This document shows, piece by piece, positions 22,044-35,830 of a stretch of DNA of 64,000 nucleotides. The notes beneath the pieces are model-generated. The model did no database searches. It had not been told where the DNA came from and saw only the letters and a list, made by a program, of their open reading frames with translations. Numbering within the stretch: the stretch's first letter is position 1; every line of letters begins with the position of its first letter. The stretch is from Welwitschia mirabilis (Eukaryota; Gnetophyta; Gnetopsida; Welwitschiales): contig JBOZIK010000001.1 of the NCBI GenBank assembly GCA_051453625.1, positions 265,758,546-265,822,545 of the forward strand, read 5' to 3'. A program made the translations under genes and the position numbers.

Positions 22044-25000
22044 TTAGTGGAGCTCTATCCAATTAAATCTAATTCAATGATTACCAAACTTACACATTTT
22101 TTTAAAGGTTACTTAAGGAACATGAGTTATTCTATCTAGGAGGATAATCCTCTAGTGAGTAAAGGAACCCATTAATGGGATGGACTCCCTAAGAAGATAA
22201 ACTAAAATCCCTTTCTAATTTTTGAGGGTCTTCATCAATACCTTAGGAAATCTCCACTTGTTTAATAAAGATAGAAGATTCTTCCTTGTAATCAAGTGAA
22301 GAGGATGAGTATTTTATTACTCCATAGAAGGAATATTTATCATCTAACTAATGTCCTCCACAAAGATAGGACTATGAAAATGAACTAAGTGATAAGCTTT
22401 TAGATTGCATACCAAAGAAAATTAACTCTTCTTTTAAACTGAGTCCTAGTTCTAGGTAATATATTTTATTAAGTTGGAAAATTTCTTAAATATACAAAAG
22501 TAGATTAGCTTATAGGGGCTTGACTACTTAATGTTAATTCTAATACTACACCATTTTCCATTATAGTAAAAAAACAAAGTAGTATTTAATGTTATAATAC
22601 TTTCTATGACCCTTCTTGTTCAAGTTACAATCTATAACCTAATGGTAAAGATGCACAATGGTGGGAGTTATTTCAATTGTATTTAAAGAGTAATATGATT
22701 GCATTAAAAGAAATTACTGCTCTAATTTATAAAAGCAGAAAAAAGAAAAATGGAAAGAAAAGAAAACTTAGAAAGAAAAAAAAAGAAGAAAAAAAACTAA
22801 CTCTTTTTATAGATGAAGTTTAGGATATATTAACATATTTCAAGGTTGTTTTTCTTTTTTTTTTTGAAAATGAGCAAACGATAACAAAATTTAACATTTT
22901 TTGATGTATATCAATAATTGAAAGGATAGGAGTATGTTAGATATTATTCATAAAAGATATTTCTATACTTATAACTCACATAAATCAACTTTATCATTAA
23001 GGAAGGTGTACTTATTCTTGTAACTCTAACTACCTTATCATCCCATATATATATATATATTAGAGTCCATTCCAACTTCTAATAATTAGGAGATCACTTT
23101 TTCGCATTCTCTCCTTTTCCTTCCTTGAATTATTTTTAACCTTATTCATTTGATATAGATTCCTCACTCTTCTATTTTATCCTCTTACATCATTTTCATC
23201 TCCTAACATTTTCATTCATGCTTGCAATTCTTCACTACATACTAAGAATTAATCATGAAATGTAAGCTTATTTTATTATCAAGACATAAAAGAGATTAAT
23301 ATTATCTTTCCTCCCTTTTCTCTTAATCTCATTTATCTGGTCATAATGTGATCGCTCTCCTTTGACATAAGAACCCTTCTCTAGCTTGTATTTAGCCTTT
23401 TAATTCACTTCAAATGAGAATACTACTTTAAACATGATTTTACTCCTTGGGGATTTCACCTAATCCCATTTTCCTCTTGTCTTATCATTCATCCTTTTTT
23501 AACTAAATGAGTCATCTTTCTCTTCTTAATACCTCATTATTCACTCTTCACTCTTATGTTTTCCATTGTATTCCATGTATTAGATATGGAATCTAGCTAA
23601 TTCCATATCTTAGGTATGAAATCCAAGTTATTTCCATATCTTAAGCATGGAATTTATTTATTTTCTTTTCTTTCTCTAGTACAAAAGTTGTCTGCTTTCT
23701 CCTTTAGAGTAAAATTCCAAAGAAAGACATTTCTTCATGATAGAAGTAACCCTAGAGCTAAAATATCTTTCTTATCTGGTAATCGAAGAAAATCAAAATC
23801 TTATGTTAGATAGAAACATCTTTATTAGTATCTAGACCTAAATTTTCCTCTATTTTAAATTTTTCATCTCTCTCTTAACTTCTTCCTTATATTCCTTTTT
23901 CCTATCTTCTTATTCCCTTCCTTCCCATCATCTTCGTATATGTTCCACATCTTAGGTATGAAAACTAGGTTTGTTTTAAAAATTAGAGTGAAATATAATA
24001 ATTTCATTCCTTGAGCATTAAATAAGCCCCTTTTCCTTCTTTTCTTAACCTTATTTTACCTCTTCATTTAGAATATATCATAGTCCTCTTTCTAATTAAA
24101 TTACTCTTCCAACTATTACTTCCTCCTACTAAACTTAGTGTGCTAATGCATTCTAGCTTTATGTATCATCTCTATTTGATTTTATACTTTAATGGATGCA
24201 TTCATTAATGTTTAAGTATCATAGACTTAGAAGAGTTCTCAAGTTTTATCTAATCCTTATAACATACCAAAATTAAACAATGTTATTCATTGCATTACAC
24301 CATAGGATGAGTAATATTTGGATTACTAGGAAGGTCATTGCTATTTTAGTGGGGTGATTCTATCTAGTACCATTAAGGAATAGCTAGTGATCCTACCACT
24401 TATACCTATAGTATTTAAGGGATTATAATACCATGAGATTATGACTACTTTCAATATAAAAAGAAGATATTATTAGAGAACCTCATCATATCCACTTCCC
24501 TTTCCTCCATGTCACTCCCTTTTATTTACTTTTATTCAAGACAAGTAGTATTTTTCATTTTTATTTTACTTCTAGATTTCCATGTCTAGAGTATATTATT
24601 TATGAAAAATCCTCTATTTCTAGTTATTTTAAATTCTTATAATATTATTTTGTTAAACTAAAGGTTTCCTTAACATGTTTATGATTCCATATCCCTTATA
24701 AAGAAGACTAAAGAAGAAGATAGAATATTCTTCCTTCCTTTGTAGAGTTCATCTATGCGTCCCTCTAAACCTGATAATGTTACTCTTTATTTTTAGTATA
24801 TAAATGTTTTATTTGTTTCACTTTATTTTTAATCCAGAAAGACTTATATATCCTTTTCATTTTATTTAAGAGAGGAGTAATGTTTTGATAGATAAGAGTT
24901 TTGTAATAAAGAATTTATTTCTTTCCATCCTCTTATACTTATGCTTTATAGGTAAATTAGAGAGATTGAATGAAGGACCTAACTTAAGAAAATATTCTTA

Positions 25001-25899
25001 CTATGAAGAAGTGATACCCTTTTATTTTTAGTAAAATAATATCACCCATTTATCATATTATTTTTACCATTTTTTGAAGACTCTACTCTACCTTTACTTA
25101 ATCCTTGAAATTAGATGCATTTAAAACCTCTATTTAGAATACAAAACCTTATTCTATTCCCTTATACTATAGATAATTTAGAGTAACTTAGAGGATACCT
25201 CCTTTCTATGGAAGTTATTCATTTCTTCTTTATTTCTTTTCTATTTTCATTAAAATACCTTTATTTTATGACGTCTTTCTAATAGGTTAAACTTATGATC
25301 AAAACTTTCCTTAGTTACCTTATACCTTGAGGATTCTTTTTTAATATGTAATTTCTAGTGAATCCTTTAGAGCAAGTCTAGGTTACCTCATCATAGGAAG
25401 AAAACATTATTATCCTTTCAATGCCTAAGAAAAGAAGTTTACATCAATAAAATCCTTAAAGGACATTAAGTAAAGAGACCTAAGTAGTAACATTTTTTCA
25501 CATTCTTATATTCATTCTACCTACTAAGATTAGAACACTAAAAAAGTAAGTAGTTAATTAATAAATATCACATCAAAATGTTTTAGTAAAATTAGAAACA
25601 TCATCCATTCATAAACCAAATTTGAATAATTTAATCTTTTAAAAATATAATTAAGAGACTAGATGTCATAGAAAAATAAGTAAGTCTTAAACTAATATTT
25701 AAAAATGATAATGCTAAGGTTCCCAAAAAAATCACTAACCATAAGTTTACTAAGGGTAAATTAATCAAGTCAACATGCAAGGATAATACCCTTGTTATCA
25801 TCTTAATTACTTAAATTATTTAAGCAAGTACCAAAGCTTTCATTATAAGAATGAAAATACAAGAAGAAATTAATTTTACAGATAAAAGATCTAGTATTC
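22044..25899. other. Pyrimidine-biased non-coding DNA, no gene recognised
   Basis: Begins with the right TTA duplication and continues the host sequence interrupted at 11827. From about 22.9 to 25.5 kb the plus strand is strikingly C+T-rich (runs of cttcc, ttcctt, cctctt). A short motif 'ccatatctta(g/a)g(t/c)atg' recurs near 23600, 23635 and 23945. The 65-codon open frame at 23616-23813 looks like chance. Confidence 0.4.
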
Positions 25900-28241
25900 A
25901 ATGTGTAGGGATTTAGGTCTAAGACTTAAGGTATAAGTTTTAGCAATTACGGGACTTGGGTTTATGGTTTAATGTCTTGCATTTATGTTTCATGAATTTA
26001 AGGTTCAAGGTCTTTAGTATAAATTTAATATTTAAGCTTTACTTTAAAGTTTAGAATTCAAGATCTAAAGGTATAACTTAAGGTTTAGTGTTTAACATTA
26101 TAGGTGACAGGTTTTAACTATAGTATTAAGGGTTGAAGATTTTTTTCATATAGTGTTTTTAGTTAAGAACTTAGTATNNNNNNNNNNTTTCTAAATTTAA
26201 AATTTTATGGTTTAAATTTTTTAATTAATATTTAATATTAATTTTTTTCATTTGGGATTTCTTATTTTTAATTTAGATTTTATTTTTAGGGTTTTGGATT
26301 TTAGGATCAGGTTTTTAATTTCAAATTTAGTGTTTAAGATTTTGTCATTAAACTAGGTTTAAACTTTATAATTTTAAACTCTAGTGTTTTAATTAATTAG
26401 GGCTAGGTTTTAAAGTTTTAGTTGTCAAGTTTAACATTTTAAGTAGATTTAAATTTTGGGTTTTACTATTTTTAACTAGGATATTATATTTATAAGTTTT
26501 AATTTAATGTTAATTTTACCTTTGAGATCTTTAGTTTCAAGTTTCAAATTTCATTCTTTGGTTTAAAGTTTTAAATTCTGAGAGTAGGATCTAGTTTTAG
26601 TATTTAAGTTTTTGTTTTAAAATTCAATATTTAACTTTTAAAGTTTGGGATTTGGAATGTAAAATTTAAGGTTTAGGATTATAATTTAGATTATATGATC
26701 TTGGGCTTAGCATTTTATATTATAGAATTCAACCATGTCTACTACCTAGTATTTATCATAGATTTAATGATGCATGCCTATATTTTCAACCAAGTATAGT
26801 ATACAACTTTTATACATTCATTACAAGAATTAACATCATATGATAGTCTAAGAATTTGAACTTAGATTTTCATAGATGAAAATTAAAGCCTTAATTATAG
26901 AGCTTTGTATTAAAGACTTTTGGTTTAGAGGGTTAGAGTTAATCATTTTAAATTGAAGGTTCCAGGTTAATGGCCTATTGTTTAGGATTCTAATGAAGTC
27001 TTCAAGGTTAAGGGAATAGAGTTTAAAATTTAATATTCAACTTTACTATTTCCAGTTAAATGTTAAATATAGGGCTTAACGTATGGCATTTAAGCATATT
27101 TAGTATTCATTATCTATTATAGACCTTTTGATTCCTACTTGCACCACTTACCAACCTAAATGTAGAGCCTTAATACATACAACATGGAACCAAGTACAAG
27201 GTAGTAATTAAATGATCCAAAACTAAGTTTCTATGGAGGAAAACCAAGACTTAACAATTAAATAATGTGCAAAAGCCATTTTGGTTTACGGTTTAGGATA
27301 TAGAATTGAGAGTTTAGAGTTCAAGAATAAATAATTAGGTCTTCTATTTATCATTTATTATTTACTATTTAGAGTTTAATGTTTAGGATTTGGGCTTTAG
27401 GATTAGGATTAAGTTTTAAGTTAGTAGTTAGAGTTCAAAATTTAGGATACAAGGTTTATGACTAAACATAAAGCACCAAATCATGCTGCCTACATATAAT
27501 TTATTGTGGTACTTATATTACACACTCTTACTACCTCACAAGTCCAATATAAAGCCTTTATACATCAAACATCATAATGAGCATTAGGTAGTAATTAATA
27601 AATTCATGTTTAGATCTCTATAGAGGGGAGACAAATCCATAATCATTAATCTATAAGATGAAGCACTTTTAGTTCAAATTTAATGGTCTCCTGGTATGAT
27701 CCTAGGTTTAGGTTTTAATGTTCATGATTTAATGCTTTGTTTTTAAATTTAAAATTTTGAAGATTTTATTTAGGTTGTAATATTTGAGTTTGTATTTTAG
27801 GATTTATGGTTTTTAATAAATGTTTTAAGGATTCAAGTTTTAGATTATAATTTAGTTTTTGGGGTTTCACATTTAAGGTTTTATGTTATAGTGTTCAATC
27901 ATGGCTACTATCCATTATGTATGAAAGATTTACTTATTCATGCTTATATTGTCTACCAAATAAAGCATAGATTCTTCCTACAGATAAGAAAAGAATTAAT
28001 ATCTAGTTAATAGTATTAGTATTTAAGATTTATAATTGAAGGTTTAAGATTAATGAATTAGTTTTTAAGATTTTGGTTAAGGCTTCAATTTTCAAGAATA
28101 AGGTCCAAGTTTAAGGTGTAGGATTTATTATCTAGAATTAAAGTATGGGGTTTAACTTATAACATTTAATCATCTCCACTATGAATCATTTGTCATAGGT
28201 CTTATGATGTCCACTTGCACTCCATACAAAGCTAAGTATAG
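25900..28241. repeat. Tandem array with telomere-like (degenerate TTTAGGG) blocks
   Basis: Much of this stretch is built of loose variants of ttagggttt / ggtttagga with a 7-8 base rhythm on the plus strand (for example near 26283, 26661, 27283, 27389 and 27704). From 26.7 kb these blocks alternate with a second conserved block containing 'ctac..', 'tttatcata', 'cttttatacat' type cues, at about 26733-26905, 27103-27285, 27475-27670, 27893-28030 and 28168-28241. The composite unit is about 370 bp. The last copy is cut by the 701-base gap. The minus-strand reading is acccta-like, as in plant telomeres. Confidence 0.65.
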
Positions 28242-28942
28242 NNNNNNNNNNNNNNNNNNNNNNNNNNNNNNNNNNNNNNNNNNNNNNNNNNNNNNNNNNN
28301 NNNNNNNNNNNNNNNNNNNNNNNNNNNNNNNNNNNNNNNNNNNNNNNNNNNNNNNNNNNNNNNNNNNNNNNNNNNNNNNNNNNNNNNNNNNNNNNNNNNN
28401 NNNNNNNNNNNNNNNNNNNNNNNNNNNNNNNNNNNNNNNNNNNNNNNNNNNNNNNNNNNNNNNNNNNNNNNNNNNNNNNNNNNNNNNNNNNNNNNNNNNN
28501 NNNNNNNNNNNNNNNNNNNNNNNNNNNNNNNNNNNNNNNNNNNNNNNNNNNNNNNNNNNNNNNNNNNNNNNNNNNNNNNNNNNNNNNNNNNNNNNNNNNN
28601 NNNNNNNNNNNNNNNNNNNNNNNNNNNNNNNNNNNNNNNNNNNNNNNNNNNNNNNNNNNNNNNNNNNNNNNNNNNNNNNNNNNNNNNNNNNNNNNNNNNN
28701 NNNNNNNNNNNNNNNNNNNNNNNNNNNNNNNNNNNNNNNNNNNNNNNNNNNNNNNNNNNNNNNNNNNNNNNNNNNNNNNNNNNNNNNNNNNNNNNNNNNN
28801 NNNNNNNNNNNNNNNNNNNNNNNNNNNNNNNNNNNNNNNNNNNNNNNNNNNNNNNNNNNNNNNNNNNNNNNNNNNNNNNNNNNNNNNNNNNNNNNNNNNN
28901 NNNNNNNNNNNNNNNNNNNNNNNNNNNNNNNNNNNNNNNNNN
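28242..28942. other. Assembly gap, 701 N
   Basis: Adjoins the tandem array on its left. Open frames spanning it are artefacts. Confidence 0.99.
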
Positions 28943-31900
28943 CATACACTTGACATGATATATAGTCCTAAATACTAGTGTCGGGGCATATCTTTCATTA
29001 TCATACATTCCAAATATTTACCCTATATTAACTTTTTATCATATCTTACCTTTATTATTACTCATTATCTCACCTTATGTACCAACCAATTTTCCTATTC
29101 TATCCCCCTTTATAACTCTTTTATCCATAGTTTATATTTCCTTTTACTAATACCCCTCTTACCATAAGTTTTTGTTTTTCATTCACATGCGTTTATTAAC
29201 TTAAGTGCTCTTATTCAGCTATTTCATTATTTGTTATGATTACAATTTTTTTTGTAAATCCATTGTGTTAGATTTTTATCATTTTTCTCTTTTATTATCT
29301 TCTTTTCATTAACCTATTATCCTATTTGTCAATTTAAACCATTTTACTAAAATCCATAGCTAAGTTACTAATGTATCATGTGTAAGTTTATTAATCTTTG
29401 TAGTTATTAAAGTAACTTTACCCAAGTGTATGAATTTTATTTATTACTTTATTAGTTTAAGTTAGAGACTCTTACTTTTTAGCCAAGTCTTACAAGGGTT
29501 AAATATAAGGTCATGTATCCAAGCCTTCTAAAGATCCACAAAGATCAAAAATATTTACAATAAAACCAGCCAATTACATTCATTTCCATCTCTCCACGTG
29601 CTAGTTAAATTAATACATCCTAAAACCATTACCACCTTTACAACATTCATCTTGACATTACTTTGAGAATGAATGATTGTAATTTTTAGATGTTATTATT
29701 TTTTATTCAAATTTAGCCTTATTCAAAACATATAAGAAGTGTGAAGTTGATTAAAGAAGGTTGAAAAAATGAAATCATATCAAAACCTATAAACATAAAG
29801 GTTTAAGAAGCTTAAGAAAATCACAAAGGATAATATTCAGAAGACAATTTCAATAATCCTATGGAACAAGAAGAAAAACCACAATTATAGTTCAAGAAAA
29901 AGTAGCAAAATTATAACATCATTTATCTTTGTAATTATCTCCTAGAACCTATGATACTCAAAATTATAAAAATCATAAAAGAAGAATAAAATTTTATGTC
30001 CAAAATTCTAAAATATTTCTCCATCCTCATATTAAATCCACATTCTATTTGTTTTCTTCAATATAATGTTATAAATTATTATCTTTGAACATAGTGTTCT
30101 TACAAGATTCTATGTTACCTGTAATCTTTCATTTTCATTACTTTGTTGATCTTTTTTGAGACTTTTACCATTACATCAAAATACATGCATTAGGTGGAAA
30201 TTAAAACCCGTTATATTTACCCACTTGTTGGGCTCTGCATGGGTAGTAGATACCTAGTAATCTCTCCTTCGATCCATATGCCAAGTGCTCATATGAACTA
30301 AAACAGTATCAAGAAGACTCAAACTCTAAACTATTAAATAACTATAACTATGATACCAATTTTTAGGCCCTTTACCATTATACTAAAAATAATGACTTAG
30401 GTGGAAATTATAACCCTTTATATTTATCAACTTATCGAGCTAGGCATGGGAGTGCATACCCAATAATATCTTTCATATTTTTTCATACTTATTTAGTTAG
30501 ATGTATTACTTGATTTGTTTAAAATACTAATATTCATATCATTTAATCAAAATTATATCCTTCATTGATGGTTTATTGCATTTTACATTTCTATAACAGT
30601 TGAAGTAATATTGTAGTTTAACTTGCCCACTAAAGTTATACCAAAAACCTAAATCAAGAACTTTAATTTTTTTAATGGTTTTATTGGTTATCATATAGAA
30701 TTTTAAAAAATAAAATCTCTTTATTTTAAATATTTCATTTATGAGAAAGATTAGGAGAATAGTTATAATTCAAGATCATGTTGGCTAATCCCAAATGAAA
30801 TCTTGATTCCTATTTTTATTCTTAATTTTACTCATATCTATTGAATAAATTATTTGTCTTCTTCATTTACAAATGTATGAAGCATCAATATCAATTCTTT
30901 TTAGTCTCTTCTAAAGGAATAAAATAAAAGATGATTTTAAGTTTGAATTTAACTCTTAGTTAAATACAAATCACTTAAAGTAGGAGAACAATTCAAAATT
31001 ATTTTGTGAAATTTAATTTTTCTTTAAAATTCCTAAGGAATTGATGTAAGTAGATAGAAACCATAATTATTTAGGAAGTTTTTGAAACATTCTTTACTTC
31101 ATATTCTCATTAAAAAAATAATAATCTTTAAAACATAAAAAGAGATTTTCAATAGCTATAGCTTAAGGAAAAAAAGGGGGAAAAAATCCATATTATGCTA
31201 ACTTACAAAACCTCCCCATAATTTCTAGATTTTGTTCCTATGATTTATCTTTTGATAATATCTATGTAATAACATTTTAGATTTATAGTATTTAAAACCA
31301 TCCTCAAATATCATATCAATAAAACAAACACTAAAAAAAAGTAGTAAGTTATGAAATTTTTTATTAATAGGTGCTAGAAGGAGGGATACTTATGTGGTTT
31401 TTTAGTTATTTTTTGTGTTTTGATATACTTATTTTGTGTGTCATACCACTTTAAACTTGAATTATAATAGCCATAATGATAATTTCTACACATCATAATA
31501 CTACTTGTGTTTTTAAATATGACCACAAGTTACTAATCAAACTACACCCATCAACCCTTATGACTAATGAACTTTATGCTCTTCTTAACAATAAGTTTAA
31601 TAGGAACTGTACCTTAATTATTTAAATAAATGAACATGAGGCTTAGCTAAAAAGACTAGGATTACTAGATAAAACATTTGAAAACAAGAAAGATGATCAA
31701 AAAGAAAAAGCATAAAAAGAATAGGACAATAGTGATCATTTCCTAAACAAGAGAGATGTGAAGTTTGTTAAAGACTATAATTGAAATTATAAAGAAAAAT
31801 CAAAAATTTAAAACACAATGAAATATAATAATAATGATTGTATTTTTAAATACTTAACTATAGATGAAAAACCATGGAAAAACCAATGTAGTGAAAACAA

Positions 31901-31982
31901 AATCAAGGATCAAACTCACTTAATAAAGAATTTAGAAATAAACTAATGATCTAAAACAAGGCCTATAAAGTAATAAAAATTA
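28943..31982. other. AT-rich non-coding DNA; one local direct repeat
   Basis: No protein motif found. A segment of about 105 bp at 30163-30270 recurs at 30370-30473 ('taggtggaaatta.aaccc..tatattta', 'gcatggg'). Between them 'ctatgatacca' (near 30347) resembles the complement of a tRNA-Met primer-binding site, so the pair may lie at the edge of a minus-strand LTR; this is weak. Confidence 0.4.
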
Positions 31983-32549
31983 NNNNNNNNNNNNNNNNNN
32001 NNNNNNNNNNNNNNNNNNNNNNNNNNNNNNNNNNNNNNNNNNNNNNNNNNNNNNNNNNNNNNNNNNNNNNNNNNNNNNNNNNNNNNNNNNNNNNNNNNNN
32101 NNNNNNNNNNNNNNNNNNNNNNNNNNNNNNNNNNNNNNNNNNNNNNNNNNNNNNNNNNNNNNNNNNNNNNNNNNNNNNNNNNNNNNNNNNNNNNNNNNNN
32201 NNNNNNNNNNNNNNNNNNNNNNNNNNNNNNNNNNNNNNNNNNNNNNNNNNNNNNNNNNNNNNNNNNNNNNNNNNNNNNNNNNNNNNNNNNNNNNNNNNNN
32301 NNNNNNNNNNNNNNNNNNNNNNNNNNNNNNNNNNNNNNNNNNNNNNNNNNNNNNNNNNNNNNNNNNNNNNNNNNNNNNNNNNNNNNNNNNNNNNNNNNNN
32401 NNNNNNNNNNNNNNNNNNNNNNNNNNNNNNNNNNNNNNNNNNNNNNNNNNNNNNNNNNNNNNNNNNNNNNNNNNNNNNNNNNNNNNNNNNNNNNNNNNNN
32501 NNNNNNNNNNNNNNNNNNNNNNNNNNNNNNNNNNNNNNNNNNNNNNNNN
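31983..32549. other. Assembly gap, 567 N
   Basis: No sequence. Confidence 0.99.
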
Positions 32550-35394
32550 AAAATTACCTTAATTATAAGTTTAATGACATCTTCATTTACCCTTTTTTAC
32601 CTTGCAAAATAGTCTCAACAAATGAAATGCATAACTTCGAAAAATTTACCATCATAGAGGATTTTCTAATGCATGTTATAAACTACAAACATGTATGTAA
32701 TATGTATAATTTTAATTGTAACATTACTTACCACCTATTTTATCAACGTCTAAAAAGATAAACCTTGGGTAGCATAACTGAATACTTACTTACTCCATTA
32801 CAAGTTTAAAACAACTGCTTGAAATATTTATATAACATACATTGATTAACATCTCTAAATGAATAAATCTTAATGTTATAGCTACAATGAATTAAAGATT
32901 TAATGGAATAAAATAGGAGTAGGCACAAAAATAGAGAGTTATTAAATTTCAATTAGAAACTCCCTTTGAACATTTAAGAATGCAATCATATAAAAAATTT
33001 GAACAAGTAGTGACTCTTACTAACAGAAATAAAATTGTGGATAAAGAAAAGGGGATTTTTAAATATAATAATCAACTCAAAATGGACCATTAACAAAGGC
33101 TAATAGTATTAACAAGAGGGTAGTAATTCAAAAAATATATATCTCATTGATGAAATCTTTAAATTTATTCATTATTCTTAATTAATAATTAATCAAGTGA
33201 TGTCACTAATACACAAGAGGATTTTACCATTCCATTAGCATCTTCTTCTAAATCCTACGTTAGTTAAACTTATCATCCCACTTAGTAAGAAGTAAAATTA
33301 CAATCTTTACAAATTGAACAACTAATTTAACAACCTTGGTTTTACAATGCAAATAGATTTTAAACTTAAAACACATTAAGAAGGCCAATGAGAACTTTAC
33401 CAAATTATGTATTCCCATGTTCCAAACTCTTTCAACTTTATAAATAAGGGAACAATGTGACTATCCTTAGTTAAACTAAGATGTCCTAATACAAAACTAA
33501 AAAGCTATAATGAAACAAAATTATATGAATATCATAGAAATAGGGATATTACACTAAGGTGTATTTCAACCTAAAACATATTTTTTAGGATATCACTAAA
33601 GAAAAAAAGAGATATAAAGTTTGATACAATCCTCACCTTTGCAAATGAAGAACTAGAAATCTATAAGAAGTTATTTTCTATCTCAATATTCTACCTAAGA
33701 ATTACTACAAAATATACTAGTTAAAAATGACAATGCCTGTATGAAATTTAATAATTAAAGTTTAATCCATGAAGTTACTAGATTAAATTATTTAAGAAAA
33801 TAAGCAAAAACTAGAACTAATGATTTCTAGAGAGTATTCTCAACCTTATTTCATTCTTCAAAGTCATTTACATACACAATCACATGCCTCTAAAGTAGAG
33901 GAAGCATATTACTACCTCTATTTATTAATTAAAAAATCTATACTTCATAGTAGGAATTTAAGAGGGTATATGAAGAGTAGTTAAGTATAAATTTATCATC
34001 CAATTAAGAATCTATCTTAAAATAGGTAAATGTTCAAAATAAGCAAGAAGATAATGAGGTAAATCAATCTTGATATAAATAAATTGTCAACACATCTACA
34101 AAAATAATTATGAAATAACCACCTTAGATTTTATTAAAAATTGATTTTACTAAATTTATTATGCTTTTGTTAATTATAAGGCTAAATTACATGTTATTGT
34201 TATCTTGTAGCTTAATAGGATTAACTTACAATATCTTTTAAATTTTCAAAAAGAGTATCAAGATTAAGGGACTCAATTATGTGAAGATAAATTTAGAAAA
34301 ATGATAACTTTATTAATCGAAGTGGAATAAAGGATAAAAGATAGTAAATTTCATGTAATAATTTCGTAGCATTTAATTTACTAGTATGCCATCCCTTGAA
34401 TCATGGAAACAATGGTAATTATATCATTGTCCCAATAAAACCTAAAATTTATTAGGTTAAAATATTTAGCATTACTTGAAAGAAATCACATAGTAAAAAA
34501 TGTAAAGGTTCATCTAAAAATTCTTCTTCCTCATTACCTTTAAAATATTTCTCATTACCTTTAAAATCTAAAATTTCAACTATCCATTTTTACAATTGAA
34601 GCATGGCTAGTAGACCCCTATAAGAGGAAGGTTTGTAAAATTCCTAATAGCAAATTTTTGAATTTAGGATTGATTTTATTTGATTGAGATGCTTTTTTAT
34701 TTAATCATTAATATTTTCTCTTTTCTATTTAGGAAAAATAACAACAATAATACAATAATAGTAAAAACTCACAAGCATTGTAATTTAGTTAGAAAATAAT
34801 AGATAAAGTCTTTAATAATTAAGGACTTTTAACTTAAATTAAATCCCATTACACAATTAAGAAAATTCTTAGTTTGCTTTACCATAAATAAATAGCATCT
34901 TATTTTACTCTTTTATTATTCATTCAAACTTGATCATTGATCCTTACCTTAGTTCTTATTCTCATAGACATCCCTTACATTTTGTATTCGATGGTTAATT
35001 CATTAAGAGATATACCAATCTTAACTCAATAGATTTTGATCATAGCAAATTCATGAAAGATCCTTATATTTTCATAAATCAAAAAGAAATATTTAATAAC
35101 ACCAAAGCATATAAAACAATAAAATCTATGAAAATGAAATCCTCTTAGTAAAGTAATAAGATACTACAATATATGAGTATTGAATGGACCTTACTAATAA
35201 ATAAATATCACTTATTATTAATCAATACCTATTACAAGAGATAAAATACAAGTTATAGAATGTGTTATCATATAATGAATACATTATTTGTTAGCACTAC
35301 AAGGATATGTCAGAAATTGATAAATCCTTTACCATGTACAACATTAATTTAAAACCAAATTCAATTGAATAAAATAAAAGGTTAGAAAGCTTAC
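32550..35394. other. AT-rich sequence with no recognised feature
   Basis: No coding motif seen on either strand. A small direct duplication 'ctcattacctttaaaat' occurs near 34530-34570. It may be decayed LTR or the upstream part of the Tat element that follows. Confidence 0.35.
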
Positions 35395-35830
35395 TCCTCA
35401 TCATGCTTTGGTGATAGATAAAGATCGATAACATCTTTTAACTACTAGGTCCATTTAACAAGTGGATTATTCTAATTGATTATCCAATATAGTTATCATT
35501 TTAAAGAAGAATGTTCAAATTAGAATTTGCATTAATTATTATGATTTAAATAAGTTAACTCTAAAAGATGATTATCCTTTTCCAAAAATTAATCTATTTG
35601 TTAATAACACATCTAGTTATGACCTTTGTCATTCATGGATGTTTACTTAGGCTACAATGAAATATTTACCAAACCTAAATGCTAATATTTAATAACTTTT
35701 ATAATATCATGGGGTTTCTTCTCTTATGTGATTATGTATTTCGAGTTAAATAATGCTAGTGAAACCTACTTGTCATGTCCAGAGTTCTATTAGGGTTATA
35801 AACCTTTTTTAGGTACCTTGATAAATAATT
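35395..35830 (+). pseudogene. Ty3/gypsy Tat-lineage reverse transcriptase fragment
   Basis: An open run starts KKNVQIRICINYYDLNK and continues LTLKDDYPFPKINLFVNNTS (35506-35640), equivalent to the family's K-K-x-G-x-x-R-x-C-x-D-x-x-D-L-N-K and P-K-D-D-x-P-L-P motifs. After a one-base shift come FMDVYLGYNEI and SWGFFSYVIMYFELNNASET, matching the F-M-D-G-x-x-G-Y-N-Q and P-x-G-x-F-x-Y-x-V-M-P-F-G-L-K-N-A-x-A-T pattern. The Y-x-D-D catalytic region is not reached, because the fragment stops near 35.83 kb. It is a different piece from the Tat integrase at 8.3-10.05 kb. Confidence 0.87.

Noticed and set aside
28179-29008. Four open frames of about 250 codons on both strands
   Set aside because: They consist almost entirely of gap bases; no real sequence supports them.
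35290-35320. 'agcactacaagga' resembling a CACTA end
   Set aside because: No flanking duplication, no subterminal repeats and no partner end.
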